From contig CP115858.1 of NCBI GenBank assembly GCA_027920525.1, positions 3,782,001 through 3,846,000 on the forward strand: DNA of 64,000 nt, read 5' to 3'. A model generated the notes under the pieces. It had not been told where the DNA came from. It made no database searches and worked only from the letters and a program-made list of their open reading frames with translations. Positions 33,813 through 41,484 of the stretch are shown one piece after another. The DNA comes from Chryseobacterium daecheongense (GTDB lineage: Bacteria; Bacteroidota; Bacteroidia; Flavobacteriales; Weeksellaceae). Position numbers and translations under genes: made by a program. Numbering within the stretch: the first letter of the stretch is position 1; each line of letters begins with the position of its first letter.

Positions 33813-34322
33813 TTAATCCAAAGCGATTTGCCCCTCTCTGCAAAGATCAAGGATTTCATCTACTTTTTCTATCGTTAAATTTTCATGAAAGAATTTCCCC
33901 AACTGCATCATCGGTGCATATCCGCATGCACCAAGACATTCAGCAGGTTTTAGAGTGAACATACCATCTTCAGTCGTTTCACCATCCTTAATGTTCAGTT
34001 TAGTCCTGATGTGATTCAGGATCTTTTCGCTTCCGCAAACCATACAAGGTCCCGTTCGGCAAACTTCCAAAACATATTTACCAACCGGTTTCATATTGAA
34101 CATGGTATAAAAAGTAGCTACTTCATATACTTCAATTGGCGTAATACTCAATAATTCAGCAACGTAATCCATTACCGGAACATCCAGCCATCCTCCAAAT
34201 TCTTTTTGTGCTAAATGCAGAACAGGAAGAAGGGCAGACTTCTGTCTTCCTTCAGGATATCTTGCGATAATTTTATGTACTTGTTCTAAACTTTCCGGTT
34301 TAAAAGCTATTGTTTCGCTCAT
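33813..34322 (-). CDS. nuoE: NADH-quinone oxidoreductase subunit E
   Basis: Thioredoxin-like 2Fe-2S (N1a) subunit of the NADH module. 169 residues. Cluster ligands are in CRTGPCMVCGS and ECLGACGYAP; the helical N-terminal part (YPEGRQKSALLPVLHLAQKEFGG) is typical. A 123-nt spacer with a heptad repeat hairpin lies between it and nuoD. Confidence 0.97.
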   Translation of the reverse strand: MSETIAFKPESLEQVHKIIARYPEGRQKSALLPVLHLAQKEFGGWLDVPVMDYVAELLSITPIEVYEVATFYTMFNMKPVGKYVLEVCRTGPCMVCGSEKILNHIRTKLNIKDGETTEDGMFTLKPAECLGACGYAPMMQLGKFFHENLTIEKVDEILDLCREGQIALD

Positions 34323-34336
34323 TTTTTATCTCTTAG

Positions 34337-34448
34337 ATTAAAGAGTAAAGAACAAAGAAAAAAGATTCTTAAGTTCGATATTCTAAATTCGTTTTTATTG
34401 GGTTGATGAAAGTCTTTTTTCTTTCATCTTTATTCTAACTTCTTATTA
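34337..34448. repeat. Inverted heptad repeat array in the nuoD-nuoE spacer
   Basis: Direct units ATTAAAG, AGTAAAG, AACAAAG, AAAAAAG (34337-34364), then two less regular units, a 40-nt middle, and opposite-sense units CTTTTTT, CTTTCAT, CTTTATT, CTAACTT, CTTATTA (34414-34448). The last unit runs into the nuoD stop codon. Confidence 0.75.
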
Positions 34449-35669
34449 TGCGTCTAATTCTCCCGCAATAATATTCATACTACACATGGTTACAATGGCA
34501 TCAGAAATTACAGAGCCTGTAATCATTTCCGGATACGCCTGGTAGTAGATGAAACATGGTCTTCTGAAGTGTAGTCTGTAAGGACTTCTTCCTCCGTCAC
34601 TCACTAAGTAGAATCCTAATTCTCCGTTTCCTCCCTCTACAGCATGGTATACTTCTCCTTTCGGAATTTCGGTTTCTCCCATTACAATTTTGAAGTGATA
34701 GATCAAGGCTTCCATTTTGTTATAAACGTCAGCTTTTTCAGGAAGATAGAAATCAGGAACATCAGCATGGAAATCCCCTTCCGGAAGATTGTTATATGCC
34801 TGCTCGATAATTTTAATAGATTCCCAGATCTCCTGTTGACGAACCATGAAACGGTCGTAGGTATCACCAGCTGTTCCTACAGGAATGATAAAATCAAAGT
34901 CCTGGTAAGAAGAATAAGGTTGTGCTACCCGAACATCATAATCTACACCTGCAGCACGTAAATTAGGACCTGTAAAACCATAGCTTAAAGCTCTTTCAGC
35001 TGAAATTGCTCCCGCACCAATGGTTCTGTCCATGAATATTCTGTTTCTTTCCAAAAGCTGGCAGAATTCAGCAAACTTCTTAGGGAAAGTTTTTAAGAAA
35101 TCTTTGATCAGTTCATGACATTTCGGTGTAAGATCTCTTTCGAAACCTCCGATTCTTCCCATATTGGTTGTCATTCTCGCACCGCAGATCTGTTCGTAAA
35201 TATCATAAATACGTTCTCTTTCGATGAACATATAAGTAAGTCCGGTAATTGCTCCAGAGTCCATACCAGTTACTCCGTTACAGATCAGGTGATCCCCGAT
35301 CCTTGCTAATTCCATAAGAATTACCCGGATATAATCCACACGTTTTGGAACTTCAATTCCTATCAGTTTCTCAACCGTCATATGCCAGCCCAGATTGTTA
35401 ATTGGAGCAGAACAATAATTCATACGGTCGGTAAGGGTCGTAATCTGGGTATAATTTCTTCTTTCAGAAATTTTTTCAAATGCCCGATGGATGTAACCTA
35501 CGGTTTGCTCAGCATGAAGAATTCTTTCCCCATCCATCGTTAAAACGTTCTGGAAGATCCCGTGAGTAGCAGGGTGAGTCGGACCTAAATTGAGGGTGTA
35601 CAACTGACCGTCAATCTGCTCCTTACTTTCGTATTGGTTAAGTATATTAGATAATGAGTTATCTTTCAT
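34446..35669 (-). CDS. nuoD: NADH-quinone oxidoreductase subunit D
   Basis: Quinone-site subunit of the peripheral arm (49-kDa homologue). 407 residues from the ATG at 35669. Signature NLGPTHPATHGIFQ near the start supplies the quinone-pocket His; ERIYDIYEQICGARMTTNMGRIGG and the end ...DAIVTMCSMNIIAGELDA (in the usual place of xDxV.GExDR) follow. An in-frame ATG at 35714 would add 15 residues, but those codons come entirely from the 7-nt repeat array, so I reject it. NuoC and NuoD are separate genes here, not fused. Confidence 0.96.
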   Translation of the reverse strand: MKDNSLSNILNQYESKEQIDGQLYTLNLGPTHPATHGIFQNVLTMDGERILHAEQTVGYIHRAFEKISERRNYTQITTLTDRMNYCSAPINNLGWHMTVEKLIGIEVPKRVDYIRVILMELARIGDHLICNGVTGMDSGAITGLTYMFIERERIYDIYEQICGARMTTNMGRIGGFERDLTPKCHELIKDFLKTFPKKFAEFCQLLERNRIFMDRTIGAGAISAERALSYGFTGPNLRAAGVDYDVRVAQPYSSYQDFDFIIPVGTAGDTYDRFMVRQQEIWESIKIIEQAYNNLPEGDFHADVPDFYLPEKADVYNKMEALIYHFKIVMGETEIPKGEVYHAVEGGNGELGFYLVSDGGRSPYRLHFRRPCFIYYQAYPEMITGSVISDAIVTMCSMNIIAGELDA

Positions 35670-35674
35670 AATAT

Positions 35675-35730
35675 ATAATTGATAATTGATAAGCGATAAT
35701 TGATCATTAATCAATCATCAGCAATCATTA
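35675..35730. repeat. Inverted heptad repeat array in the nuoC-nuoD spacer
   Basis: Eight 7-nt units in unbroken phase: ATAATTG, ATAATTG, ATAAGCG, ATAATTG, then ATCATTA, ATCAATC, ATCAGCA, ATCATTA. The second half is close to the reverse complement of the first (CAATTAT-like). Confidence 0.85.
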
Positions 35731-35740
35731 TATTTTTATT

Positions 35741-36235
35741 TTATCTTCCGAACATGCTATCGTTCTTGTCGGTTCTTGTACCATCCTCAAGACGATATTC
35801 CTTCAGCATCGGGTGGTAACCAAGATCTTCCATATTTAAAATAGGTCGCAGATCCGGATGTCCCTTGAATTTGATTCCAAAGAAATCATAGGTTTCCCTT
35901 TCCATCCAGTTCGCTCCGGCATATAGATCTGTAAGAGAGTCTACCTCAATATTCTCTCTGGACATAAATACTTTAAGACGGATTCTGAAATTCGTCATCA
36001 TATTATGTAAATGGTAGACTACGCCGATTTCTTTCTCCGGAAATTCAGGATAATGAATTCCACAAATATCTGTAAGGAAATTAATTTCTAAAGACGAATC
36101 CTTAAGGTAATGAATCACTTTTTTGATGTCATCTTTCTTCACTTCAACGGTAAGCATTCCATAAGGCTCTGAACTGGAAATTACAGTTTCAGGAAACTCC
36201 CTGGTGATTGCTTCTAATACAAATTCGTTCGTCAT
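35741..36235 (-). CDS. nuoC: NADH-quinone oxidoreductase subunit C
   Basis: 30-kDa subunit of the complex I peripheral arm. 164 residues; the signature ANWMERETYDFFGIKFKGHPDLRPIL is fully present, followed by the acidic-basic tail EYRLEDGTRTDK. It starts 6 nt after the nuoB stop. Confidence 0.96.
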   Translation of the reverse strand: MTNEFVLEAITREFPETVISSSEPYGMLTVEVKKDDIKKVIHYLKDSSLEINFLTDICGIHYPEFPEKEIGVVYHLHNMMTNFRIRLKVFMSRENIEVDSLTDLYAGANWMERETYDFFGIKFKGHPDLRPILNMEDLGYHPMLKEYRLEDGTRTDKNDSMFGR

Positions 36236-36241
36236 TTCCGT

Positions 36242-36802
36242 TTAGTTGCTTATGTTGTAAGAGTCTAATAAATTCTGATATTCAGGCATATCTCTTCTTC
36301 TGATGCTTTCGCTTTCTGCAAGAGCCTGAACCTGCATTACTCCTTCAATGATCTGCTCCGGTCTTGGCGGGCATCCCGGAACGTATACGTCAACCGGAAT
36401 AATCTTATCGATTCCCTGTAAAACAGAGTAGGTGTCAAAAATACCACCGCTGGAAGCACATGCTCCTACAGCAACCACCCATTTCGGCTCAGCCATCTGA
36501 GTGTACACTTCTTTTAGGACCGGGCCTAATTTCTTGGATATAGTTCCACAAACCATCAACATGTCTGCCTGTCTTGGAGAGAAAGAGTTTCTTTCCATTC
36601 CAAATCTTGAAGCATCATATGTTGGGTTAAGAGTCGCCATAAACTCGATACCACAACAAGAGGTAGCAAATGGTAACGGCCAAAGAGAAAACTTTCTTGC
36701 CATTCCGATTACACTGCTCAGTTTCGTTGCGAAAAATCCTTCTCCTTCAAATCCTTCGGGAGCAGGTGCATCTGTTCTTATTACTGGTTTTTTATCTGAC
36801 AT
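36242..36802 (-). CDS. nuoB: NADH-quinone oxidoreductase subunit B
   Basis: Carries cluster N2 next to the quinone site. 186 residues. Ligands: FATSCCGIEFMA (adjacent Cys pair), GACASSGG and VPGCPPRPEQIIEG. N-terminal 25 residues are polar, then the membrane-facing helix. Close spacing to nuoC. Confidence 0.97.
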   Translation of the reverse strand: MSDKKPVIRTDAPAPEGFEGEGFFATKLSSVIGMARKFSLWPLPFATSCCGIEFMATLNPTYDASRFGMERNSFSPRQADMLMVCGTISKKLGPVLKEVYTQMAEPKWVVAVGACASSGGIFDTYSVLQGIDKIIPVDVYVPGCPPRPEQIIEGVMQVQALAESESIRRRDMPEYQNLLDSYNISN

Positions 36803-36896
36803 TTTATTAAATATTTAAAGATTAAAAATTTAGAAGTTTAAAAGCATGATAAAGCTTTAAATCCATCAAATAATTAAATCTTTTTAATGTTAAAAT

Positions 36897-37268
36897 TTAT
36901 TTATCCCAATCTAGCGCGCCACGTTTCCATACATAGATAAAACCTACGAAGAAAATAGCCACGAAGGTAAGGACTGCAAGGAATCCTTCGAATCCGAATT
37001 CTCTGAAGTTAACGGCATATGGATAAAAAAATACGATTTCGATATCGAATAGAACGAACAAGACAGCTGTAAGGAAATATTTGATCGAAAAAGGGGTTCT
37101 GGCATTTCCTTCAACAGGAACACCGCACTCCCAACTTTGATTTTTCACAGAATTTCCTTTCTTCTGACGAGGTCCTAAGAAATGCGCTCCAAGCAATGAA
37201 ACAGCTACAAAACCAATGGCAACGGCAGCTTGGATAAGGATCGGAATATAACTTTCAGGTAAATTCAT
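36897..37268 (-). CDS. nuoA: NADH-quinone oxidoreductase subunit A
   Basis: Small membrane subunit of complex I, three transmembrane helices, 123 residues. NQSWECGVPVEGNARTPFSIKYFLTAVLFVLFDIEIVFFYPYA is in the family's conserved loop and second helix (key acidic residues in FDIEIVF). First gene of the nuoA-N operon; the spacer to nuoB (94 nt) is AT-rich with repeated TTTAAAAG-like words. Confidence 0.97.
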   Translation of the reverse strand: MNLPESYIPILIQAAVAIGFVAVSLLGAHFLGPRQKKGNSVKNQSWECGVPVEGNARTPFSIKYFLTAVLFVLFDIEIVFFYPYAVNFREFGFEGFLAVLTFVAIFFVGFIYVWKRGALDWDK

Positions 37269-37291
37269 TTTTGCATTATTATCTCAATTTG

Positions 37292-37299
37292 CAAATTTA
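37292..37299 (-). promoter_or_regulatory. -7 element of the nuo operon promoter
   Basis: TAAATTTG on the minus strand, 24 nt upstream of the nuoA start codon. No TTG is correctly spaced, so the -33 part is weak or activator-dependent. Confidence 0.5.
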
Positions 37300-37389
37300 G
37301 CGAATAAACAAGAAAGCATGAAATTAATAACCTTAAATGTGGAGTTAAAATGGGAAAAACCGGTAATTTAGAATTAATAAAAATAACGG

Positions 37390-37566
37390 TTATTTCTGCA
37401 TTTTTTTGAGTAAAGAGTAAGCCATAAATGAAATATAACCGAAAAGGATACTGGCGTAAATAATATTGATTACCGTGTTTGTTTTATCGTCTCCGTTTTG
37501 GAAAAAAAAGTTGTAAATAATAAACCCGGCAATTAAAATAGCGAAGACGATGAGATGTGGTTTCAT
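37390..37566 (-). CDS. Small two-helix membrane protein, 58 residues
   Basis: A minus-strand frame translates to MKPHLIVFAILIAGFIIYNF followed by a polar loop (FFQNGDDKTNTV) and a second hydrophobic stretch (INIIYASILFGYISFMAYSL) ending KKMQK. Two predicted transmembrane helices with a positive C-terminus and an acidic loop are coherent for a real small protein, and the region is otherwise empty between nuoA and the GNAT-like gene. I know no named family. The spacer from 37567 to 37750 holds nothing else I can identify. Confidence 0.55.
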   Translation of the reverse strand: MKPHLIVFAILIAGFIIYNFFFQNGDDKTNTVINIIYASILFGYISFMAYSLLKKMQK

Positions 37567-37750
37567 AGGAGAGGATTTATACGTTTGAGTAATTAATTGT
37601 GAGCGACGAGATACAGGATGTGAAATTCGATTTATGGATGTATGTGTCGATGTTCAGGATTGAAAATCATTGGTTTAAATTATCAAATTGAAACTTATGT
37701 TATGTTTATAACCGGAATTGAAAATCCAGCAATACAAACCTCGTACCTTA

Positions 37751-38881
37751 TCAGCTATTGATCTTCAGTGAATAGGTTCTCCTTCTTTTATGATTAACCG
37801 GATTGTAATCCTGCCAAAGCAGTTGCACACTTTTGTTTTCTTCCAGTTCCGGATTGGTTTCTGCAAATTTGATTCCCATACTGGTAAAACGAACGAAAAT
37901 TTCCTTAAAAATAATAGCCGTAACTCCTCTTCTCTGGTATTCCGGATGAATACCGATAAGATAGAAATTAGCGCGGTCATTCTTTTTACCGGCCTGTAAA
38001 AAATGCCACCACCCGAACGGGAATAGTTTACCCTTTGATTTCTGTAACGCTTTCGAATAAGAGGGCATCGTGATTGCAAAAGAAATCAGCTGATCATTTT
38101 CATCAACAACGCAGATCACGTAGTTTTTATCGATAAACGGGAAATATTTTTCTCTGTATGTTTTGATCTGTTCGTCGGAAATAGGAGTATACGTGGAGAG
38201 GTGCTTATAGGTTTCATCCAAAAGCTTAAACATAGGTTCCACATACGGAAGAATTTCCTCTTTAGATTTGAAGTTCAGGACTTTCAGTTTATATTTTTGA
38301 GCGATCAATCCACTGAATTTTTCTACTTTTTCAGGAAGGACTTTAGGGAATTCCATTTCAAATTCCACCCATTCCTTTTCCTTGGTGAGGCCAAGGCTTT
38401 CAAGATGTTTAGGATAGTAATCATGATTGTAAATTCCGATCATGGTTGCCAGTTTGTCAAACCCCATGGTCAGCATTCCTGCTTTATCCAGGTTGGTAAA
38501 TCCCATAGGACCTTCGATCATGTCTATATGATGCTCTTTTGCGTAGTCAATTGCTTTTTGAATCAATGCTTCAGAAACCTCTTTGTCATCGATAAAATCG
38601 ATCCACCCAAAACGAACTTTTTTTATGCCCAGTTCCTTTTCCTCCTTGTGATTGATCATCACGGCAATACGTCCCACTACTTTTTTGTCTTTATAGGCAA
38701 GGTACTGTTTTGATTCCGAGTAATTCAGTGCTGGATTTTCTTTGGCGTCCCAGATCTTCATTTCATCTTTGATAAATGAGGGTACATAGTAAGGATTGTT
38801 TTTATACAAATCCATGGGGAACATCACAAACTGTTTTAATTCGTTCTGGTTTTTTACTTCTAGAATTGAAACTTTAGACAT
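37751..38881 (-). CDS. GNAT-like N-acetyltransferase family protein
   Basis: 376 residues. Two-part protein with an N-terminal region like the acetyltransferase fold (QYLAYKDKKVVGRIAVMINHK, then RFGWIDFIDDKEVSEALIQKA, a typical GNAT strand-helix pair) and a C-terminal half with YLIGIHPEYQRRGVTAIIFKEI, a clear acetyl-CoA binding motif (Q/R-x-x-G-x-A/T). The substrate is unknown; similar flavobacterial proteins are annotated only as GNAT-like. The ATG at 38881 gives MSKVSILEVKNQ; an upstream TTG frame (38908) is less likely. Monocistronic. Confidence 0.78.
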   Translation of the reverse strand: MSKVSILEVKNQNELKQFVMFPMDLYKNNPYYVPSFIKDEMKIWDAKENPALNYSESKQYLAYKDKKVVGRIAVMINHKEEKELGIKKVRFGWIDFIDDKEVSEALIQKAIDYAKEHHIDMIEGPMGFTNLDKAGMLTMGFDKLATMIGIYNHDYYPKHLESLGLTKEKEWVEFEMEFPKVLPEKVEKFSGLIAQKYKLKVLNFKSKEEILPYVEPMFKLLDETYKHLSTYTPISDEQIKTYREKYFPFIDKNYVICVVDENDQLISFAITMPSYSKALQKSKGKLFPFGWWHFLQAGKKNDRANFYLIGIHPEYQRRGVTAIIFKEIFVRFTSMGIKFAETNPELEENKSVQLLWQDYNPVNHKRRRTYSLKINS

Positions 38882-38988
38882 GGTTTTTCTGGGGTAATTA
38901 AAAGGCAAATATAAATAAATAAAATGTAATACTTTGGCACAGTTTTTACATCTTACAGGTTAAAAAATATCTATAAAATTTTATTAAA

Positions 38989-39699
38989 ATGATTGGTTAT
39001 TATGTAATTATTGGGATTACAATGTTGGTGAGTTGGTATGTTTCATCAAAGTTGAAATCCAAATTTGAGTATTATTCCAATGTACACCTTCGAAATGGCC
39101 TTTCAGGAAAAGAAGTGGCTGAAAAAATGTTAAGAGATAACGGAATTAATGATGTTCAGGTAATTTCGGTTCCCGGACAATTAACAGATCACTATAATCC
39201 AGCAGATAAAACGGTCAACCTTTCGGAAGGGGTGTATATGCAGAGGAATGCAGCGGCAGCCGCAGTGGCTGCTCATGAATGCGGCCATGCAGTACAGCAT
39301 GCAGTAGGGTATTCCATGCTTCAGATGCGTTCAAAATTAGTTCCTATTGTGAATATCAGTTCTAATTTAATGCAGTTTGTCATTTTTGCAGGTATTGCCA
39401 TTATGGCTGCCAGCAGAACAATTGAGAATCCTAATGGGAATACAACCGTCCTGGCTATTGGCGTAGCATTGTTTGCCGTGACTACTTTATTTGCTTTTAT
39501 CACCCTTCCTGTAGAATACGATGCAAGTAACAGGGCGATGAAATGGCTTAAAGATACAGGAACCGTAACTCCTGAAGAATATGTAGGAGTACAGGACAGC
39601 TTAAAATGGGCTGCCAGAACCTATGTAGTTGCAGCTATCGGATCACTGGTACAACTTCTTTACTGGTTGTCGATCCTGATGGGAGGCCGAAGAAATTAA
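38989..39699 (+). CDS. Zinc metallopeptidase, YugP family
   Basis: Inner-membrane zinc peptidase of the YugP type. 236 residues: N-terminal transmembrane helix (YYVIIGITMLVSWYVSS), catalytic HExxH in AAHECGHAVQHAVGY (near residue 97), then two further hydrophobic segments (LMQFVIFAGIAIMAAS; TVLAIGVALFAVTTLFAFITL) and a last one at VAAIGSLVQLLYWLSIL. Substrates are unknown. It converges on the yigZ-type gene: both genes end in the same four bases, TTAA (39696-39699). Confidence 0.87.
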   Translation: MIGYYVIIGITMLVSWYVSSKLKSKFEYYSNVHLRNGLSGKEVAEKMLRDNGINDVQVISVPGQLTDHYNPADKTVNLSEGVYMQRNAAAAAVAAHECGHAVQHAVGYSMLQMRSKLVPIVNISSNLMQFVIFAGIAIMAASRTIENPNGNTTVLAIGVALFAVTTLFAFITLPVEYDASNRAMKWLKDTGTVTPEEYVGVQDSLKWAARTYVVAAIGSLVQLLYWLSILMGGRRN

Positions 39700-40298
39700 T
39701 CTTTAAATGTAAAGGATACATATTGCATCTCGGATAATTTATCTGAGATGTTTTCTTTTTGTGCCGTTTTTAAAGAGGCGGTAAGGATGCAGTTTTCATT
39801 CGCATCAAAATTCAGGACTTTTGCATCGAATTTTGACAACAGGGTGAAAATGGTATTTTGCTGATTAAAATTAAATCGGATTTCAACTTCTGTTTCCAGT
39901 TCCCGTGTAATAATATTGGCTTCTTCAAGGGTTAACTTTGCAGACTCTTTATATGCTTTCACAAGACCTGATACGCCCAGTTTAGTTCCTCCATAATAGC
40001 GGACTACAATCACGAGAACATTGGTAATTTCATGGGCTAATAGTTGATTGTAGATTGGTAACCCGGCACTTCCCGAAGGCTCTCCGTCATCATTTGCTCG
40101 GTAATTTTCACCATGAAGGCCCATTCTGAAAGCGTAGCAATGGTGTGTCGCTTTAGGATGCTCGTTTCTTACTTTTTCAAGCGCGTCCTTAAGTTCATTT
40201 TCGTTCGCAACGGGATAAGCAAATCCGATGAATTTGCTTCCCTTTTCCTTGATTAAAGTGTTTTCGATGGGTTTATCAATGGTTTTGTATTCGTGCAT
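39696..40298 (-). CDS. YigZ/IMPACT family protein
   Basis: Two-domain protein of the YigZ (UPF0029/IMPACT) family: N-terminal RNase PH-like fold with IKEKGSKFIGFAYPV, ATHHCYAFRM, DDGEPSGSAGLPIYNQLLAHEITNVLVIVVRYYGGTKLG (the family signature), and a C-terminal ferredoxin-like domain. 200 residues from the ATG at 40298; the next ATG, at 40301, is equally possible. An upstream in-frame start (40355) lies inside the promoter and is rejected. Members may regulate translation; the function in bacteria is unclear. Confidence 0.9.
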   Translation of the reverse strand: MHEYKTIDKPIENTLIKEKGSKFIGFAYPVANENELKDALEKVRNEHPKATHHCYAFRMGLHGENYRANDDGEPSGSAGLPIYNQLLAHEITNVLVIVVRYYGGTKLGVSGLVKAYKESAKLTLEEANIITRELETEVEIRFNFNQQNTIFTLLSKFDAKVLNFDANENCILTASLKTAQKENISDKLSEMQYVSFTFKD

Positions 40299-40321
40299 CA
40301 TTATGGCCGGCTTTAAAAGTA

Positions 40322-40355
40322 CAAAAGTATAAAATGCTTTAGTTTGAAACCCCAA
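40322..40355 (-). promoter_or_regulatory. Promoter of the YigZ-type gene
   Basis: Minus-strand TTG (40355-40353), 23-nt spacer, TACTTTTG (40329-40322); expected start near 40317, leader about 18 nt. Confidence 0.6.
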
Positions 40356-40395
40356 TAGACTTTTATAATTTAACTACGGGTTCAGTTTAAAACGG

Positions 40396-41424
40396 TTACA
40401 CCATACGGGAAGTATGAAAAGCCATCGTATTATCTCTCACGGTTTCGGTTTTAAAAGGTTCTGAATGGAATTCAGGGGCTTGTGTTCCCTTTTTAAGGAT
40501 GAGATTTTCATTTTTGATAACGATAGCTTCGTCCCAAAGGTTAGCGTCAATGAATTGCTGAAGGGTAAAACGCCCTCCTTCTATTATAACGGATTGGATC
40601 TGCTCCTGATACAGGATGTCCATCAGGTCGGAAATGAAATCATCCTTTCTGATTTTGATCCAGTGGATATTTTCTTCGTTTCCTTCTTTGACAGAATTAA
40701 GAACCAACGTTTTGGCTTCTTTGTTGAAAATCTTAAAATTATCAGGGACTTTCAGGTTGAGATCTATTAAAATTCTTACAGGATTTACTCCTTCAACATT
40801 TCTTACGGTAAGGCCGGGATTATCGTTAAGTGCGGTTTGTGTACCTACTAAAATGGCATGTTCATCAGCTCGTAGTTGATGGACAAACTGATTGACCAGC
40901 GAATTTGAAATTGAAGTCGGTTTAAAATCTTTATCCAAAAATCCGTCTTTTGACTCAGCCCATTTTAAAATGATATAAGGTCTTTTCTTTTCATGGTATG
41001 TAGAGAATCTTTTGTTCAGCTCAACAGACTCTTTTTCAAGTATGCCTGAAATGACTTCTATTCCGGCATCCTGAATGATCTTTTTGCCTTTCCCGTTCAC
41101 TTTGTCATGAGAGTCCATCGCCCCGATCACCACTTTTTTGAATCCCAGTTCTTTGATCTTTAATGCGCATGGTGGAGTTTTCCCGTAATGAGCACAGGGC
41201 TCAAGGGATACGTAAATGGTAGATTCAGGAATCAGATCCTTATTGATTACGGAATTGATTGCATTGATCTCTGCATGAGGTTCTCCGGCTTTGTGATGAT
41301 AGCCTTCTCCAATAATTTCGCCGCTATGTACAATCACACTTCCTACAAGAGGATTAGGATATGTTCTGCCCAAAGCTTTTTGAGCGAGCTCGATACATCT
41401 TTTTATGTATAATTCGTCCTGCAT
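40396..41424 (-). CDS. ribD: Bifunctional riboflavin deaminase/reductase RibD
   Basis: Second and third steps of riboflavin synthesis. N-terminal deaminase domain (zinc ligands in AGEPHAEINAI and EPCAHYGKTPPCALKI, catalytic Glu in HAE); C-terminal reductase domain from about residue 145 (RPYIILKWAESKDGFL) to about 340, with GGRFTLQQFI near the end. 342 residues is the usual bifunctional length. The start codon lies 6 nt after the U-tract of the upstream DUF349 terminator, with no obvious own promoter. Confidence 0.94.
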   Translation of the reverse strand: MQDELYIKRCIELAQKALGRTYPNPLVGSVIVHSGEIIGEGYHHKAGEPHAEINAINSVINKDLIPESTIYVSLEPCAHYGKTPPCALKIKELGFKKVVIGAMDSHDKVNGKGKKIIQDAGIEVISGILEKESVELNKRFSTYHEKKRPYIILKWAESKDGFLDKDFKPTSISNSLVNQFVHQLRADEHAILVGTQTALNDNPGLTVRNVEGVNPVRILIDLNLKVPDNFKIFNKEAKTLVLNSVKEGNEENIHWIKIRKDDFISDLMDILYQEQIQSVIIEGGRFTLQQFIDANLWDEAIVIKNENLILKKGTQAPEFHSEPFKTETVRDNTMAFHTSRMV

Positions 41425-41430
41425 AATATA

Positions 41431-41464
41431 AAAAAGGCGAAGACAAATTTCTTTGCTTCGCCTT
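41431..41464 (-). terminator. Terminator between the DUF349 gene and ribD
   Basis: AAGGCGAAG-x-CAAA pairs with TTTG-CTTCGCCTT; the minus-strand transcript then has UUUUU and reaches the ribD ATG six bases later. Confidence 0.8.
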
Positions 41465-41484
41465 GGGTGTTATTTTTTTATCTG

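Noticed and set aside
35670-35714. Longer NuoD with 15 extra N-terminal residues
   Set aside because: Those codons are the 7-nt repeat array itself and do not resemble NuoD N-termini.
39696-39699. Shared TTAA stop of two convergent genes as a special signal
   Set aside because: TTAA is its own reverse complement and common in AT-rich DNA; such overlaps arise by chance.
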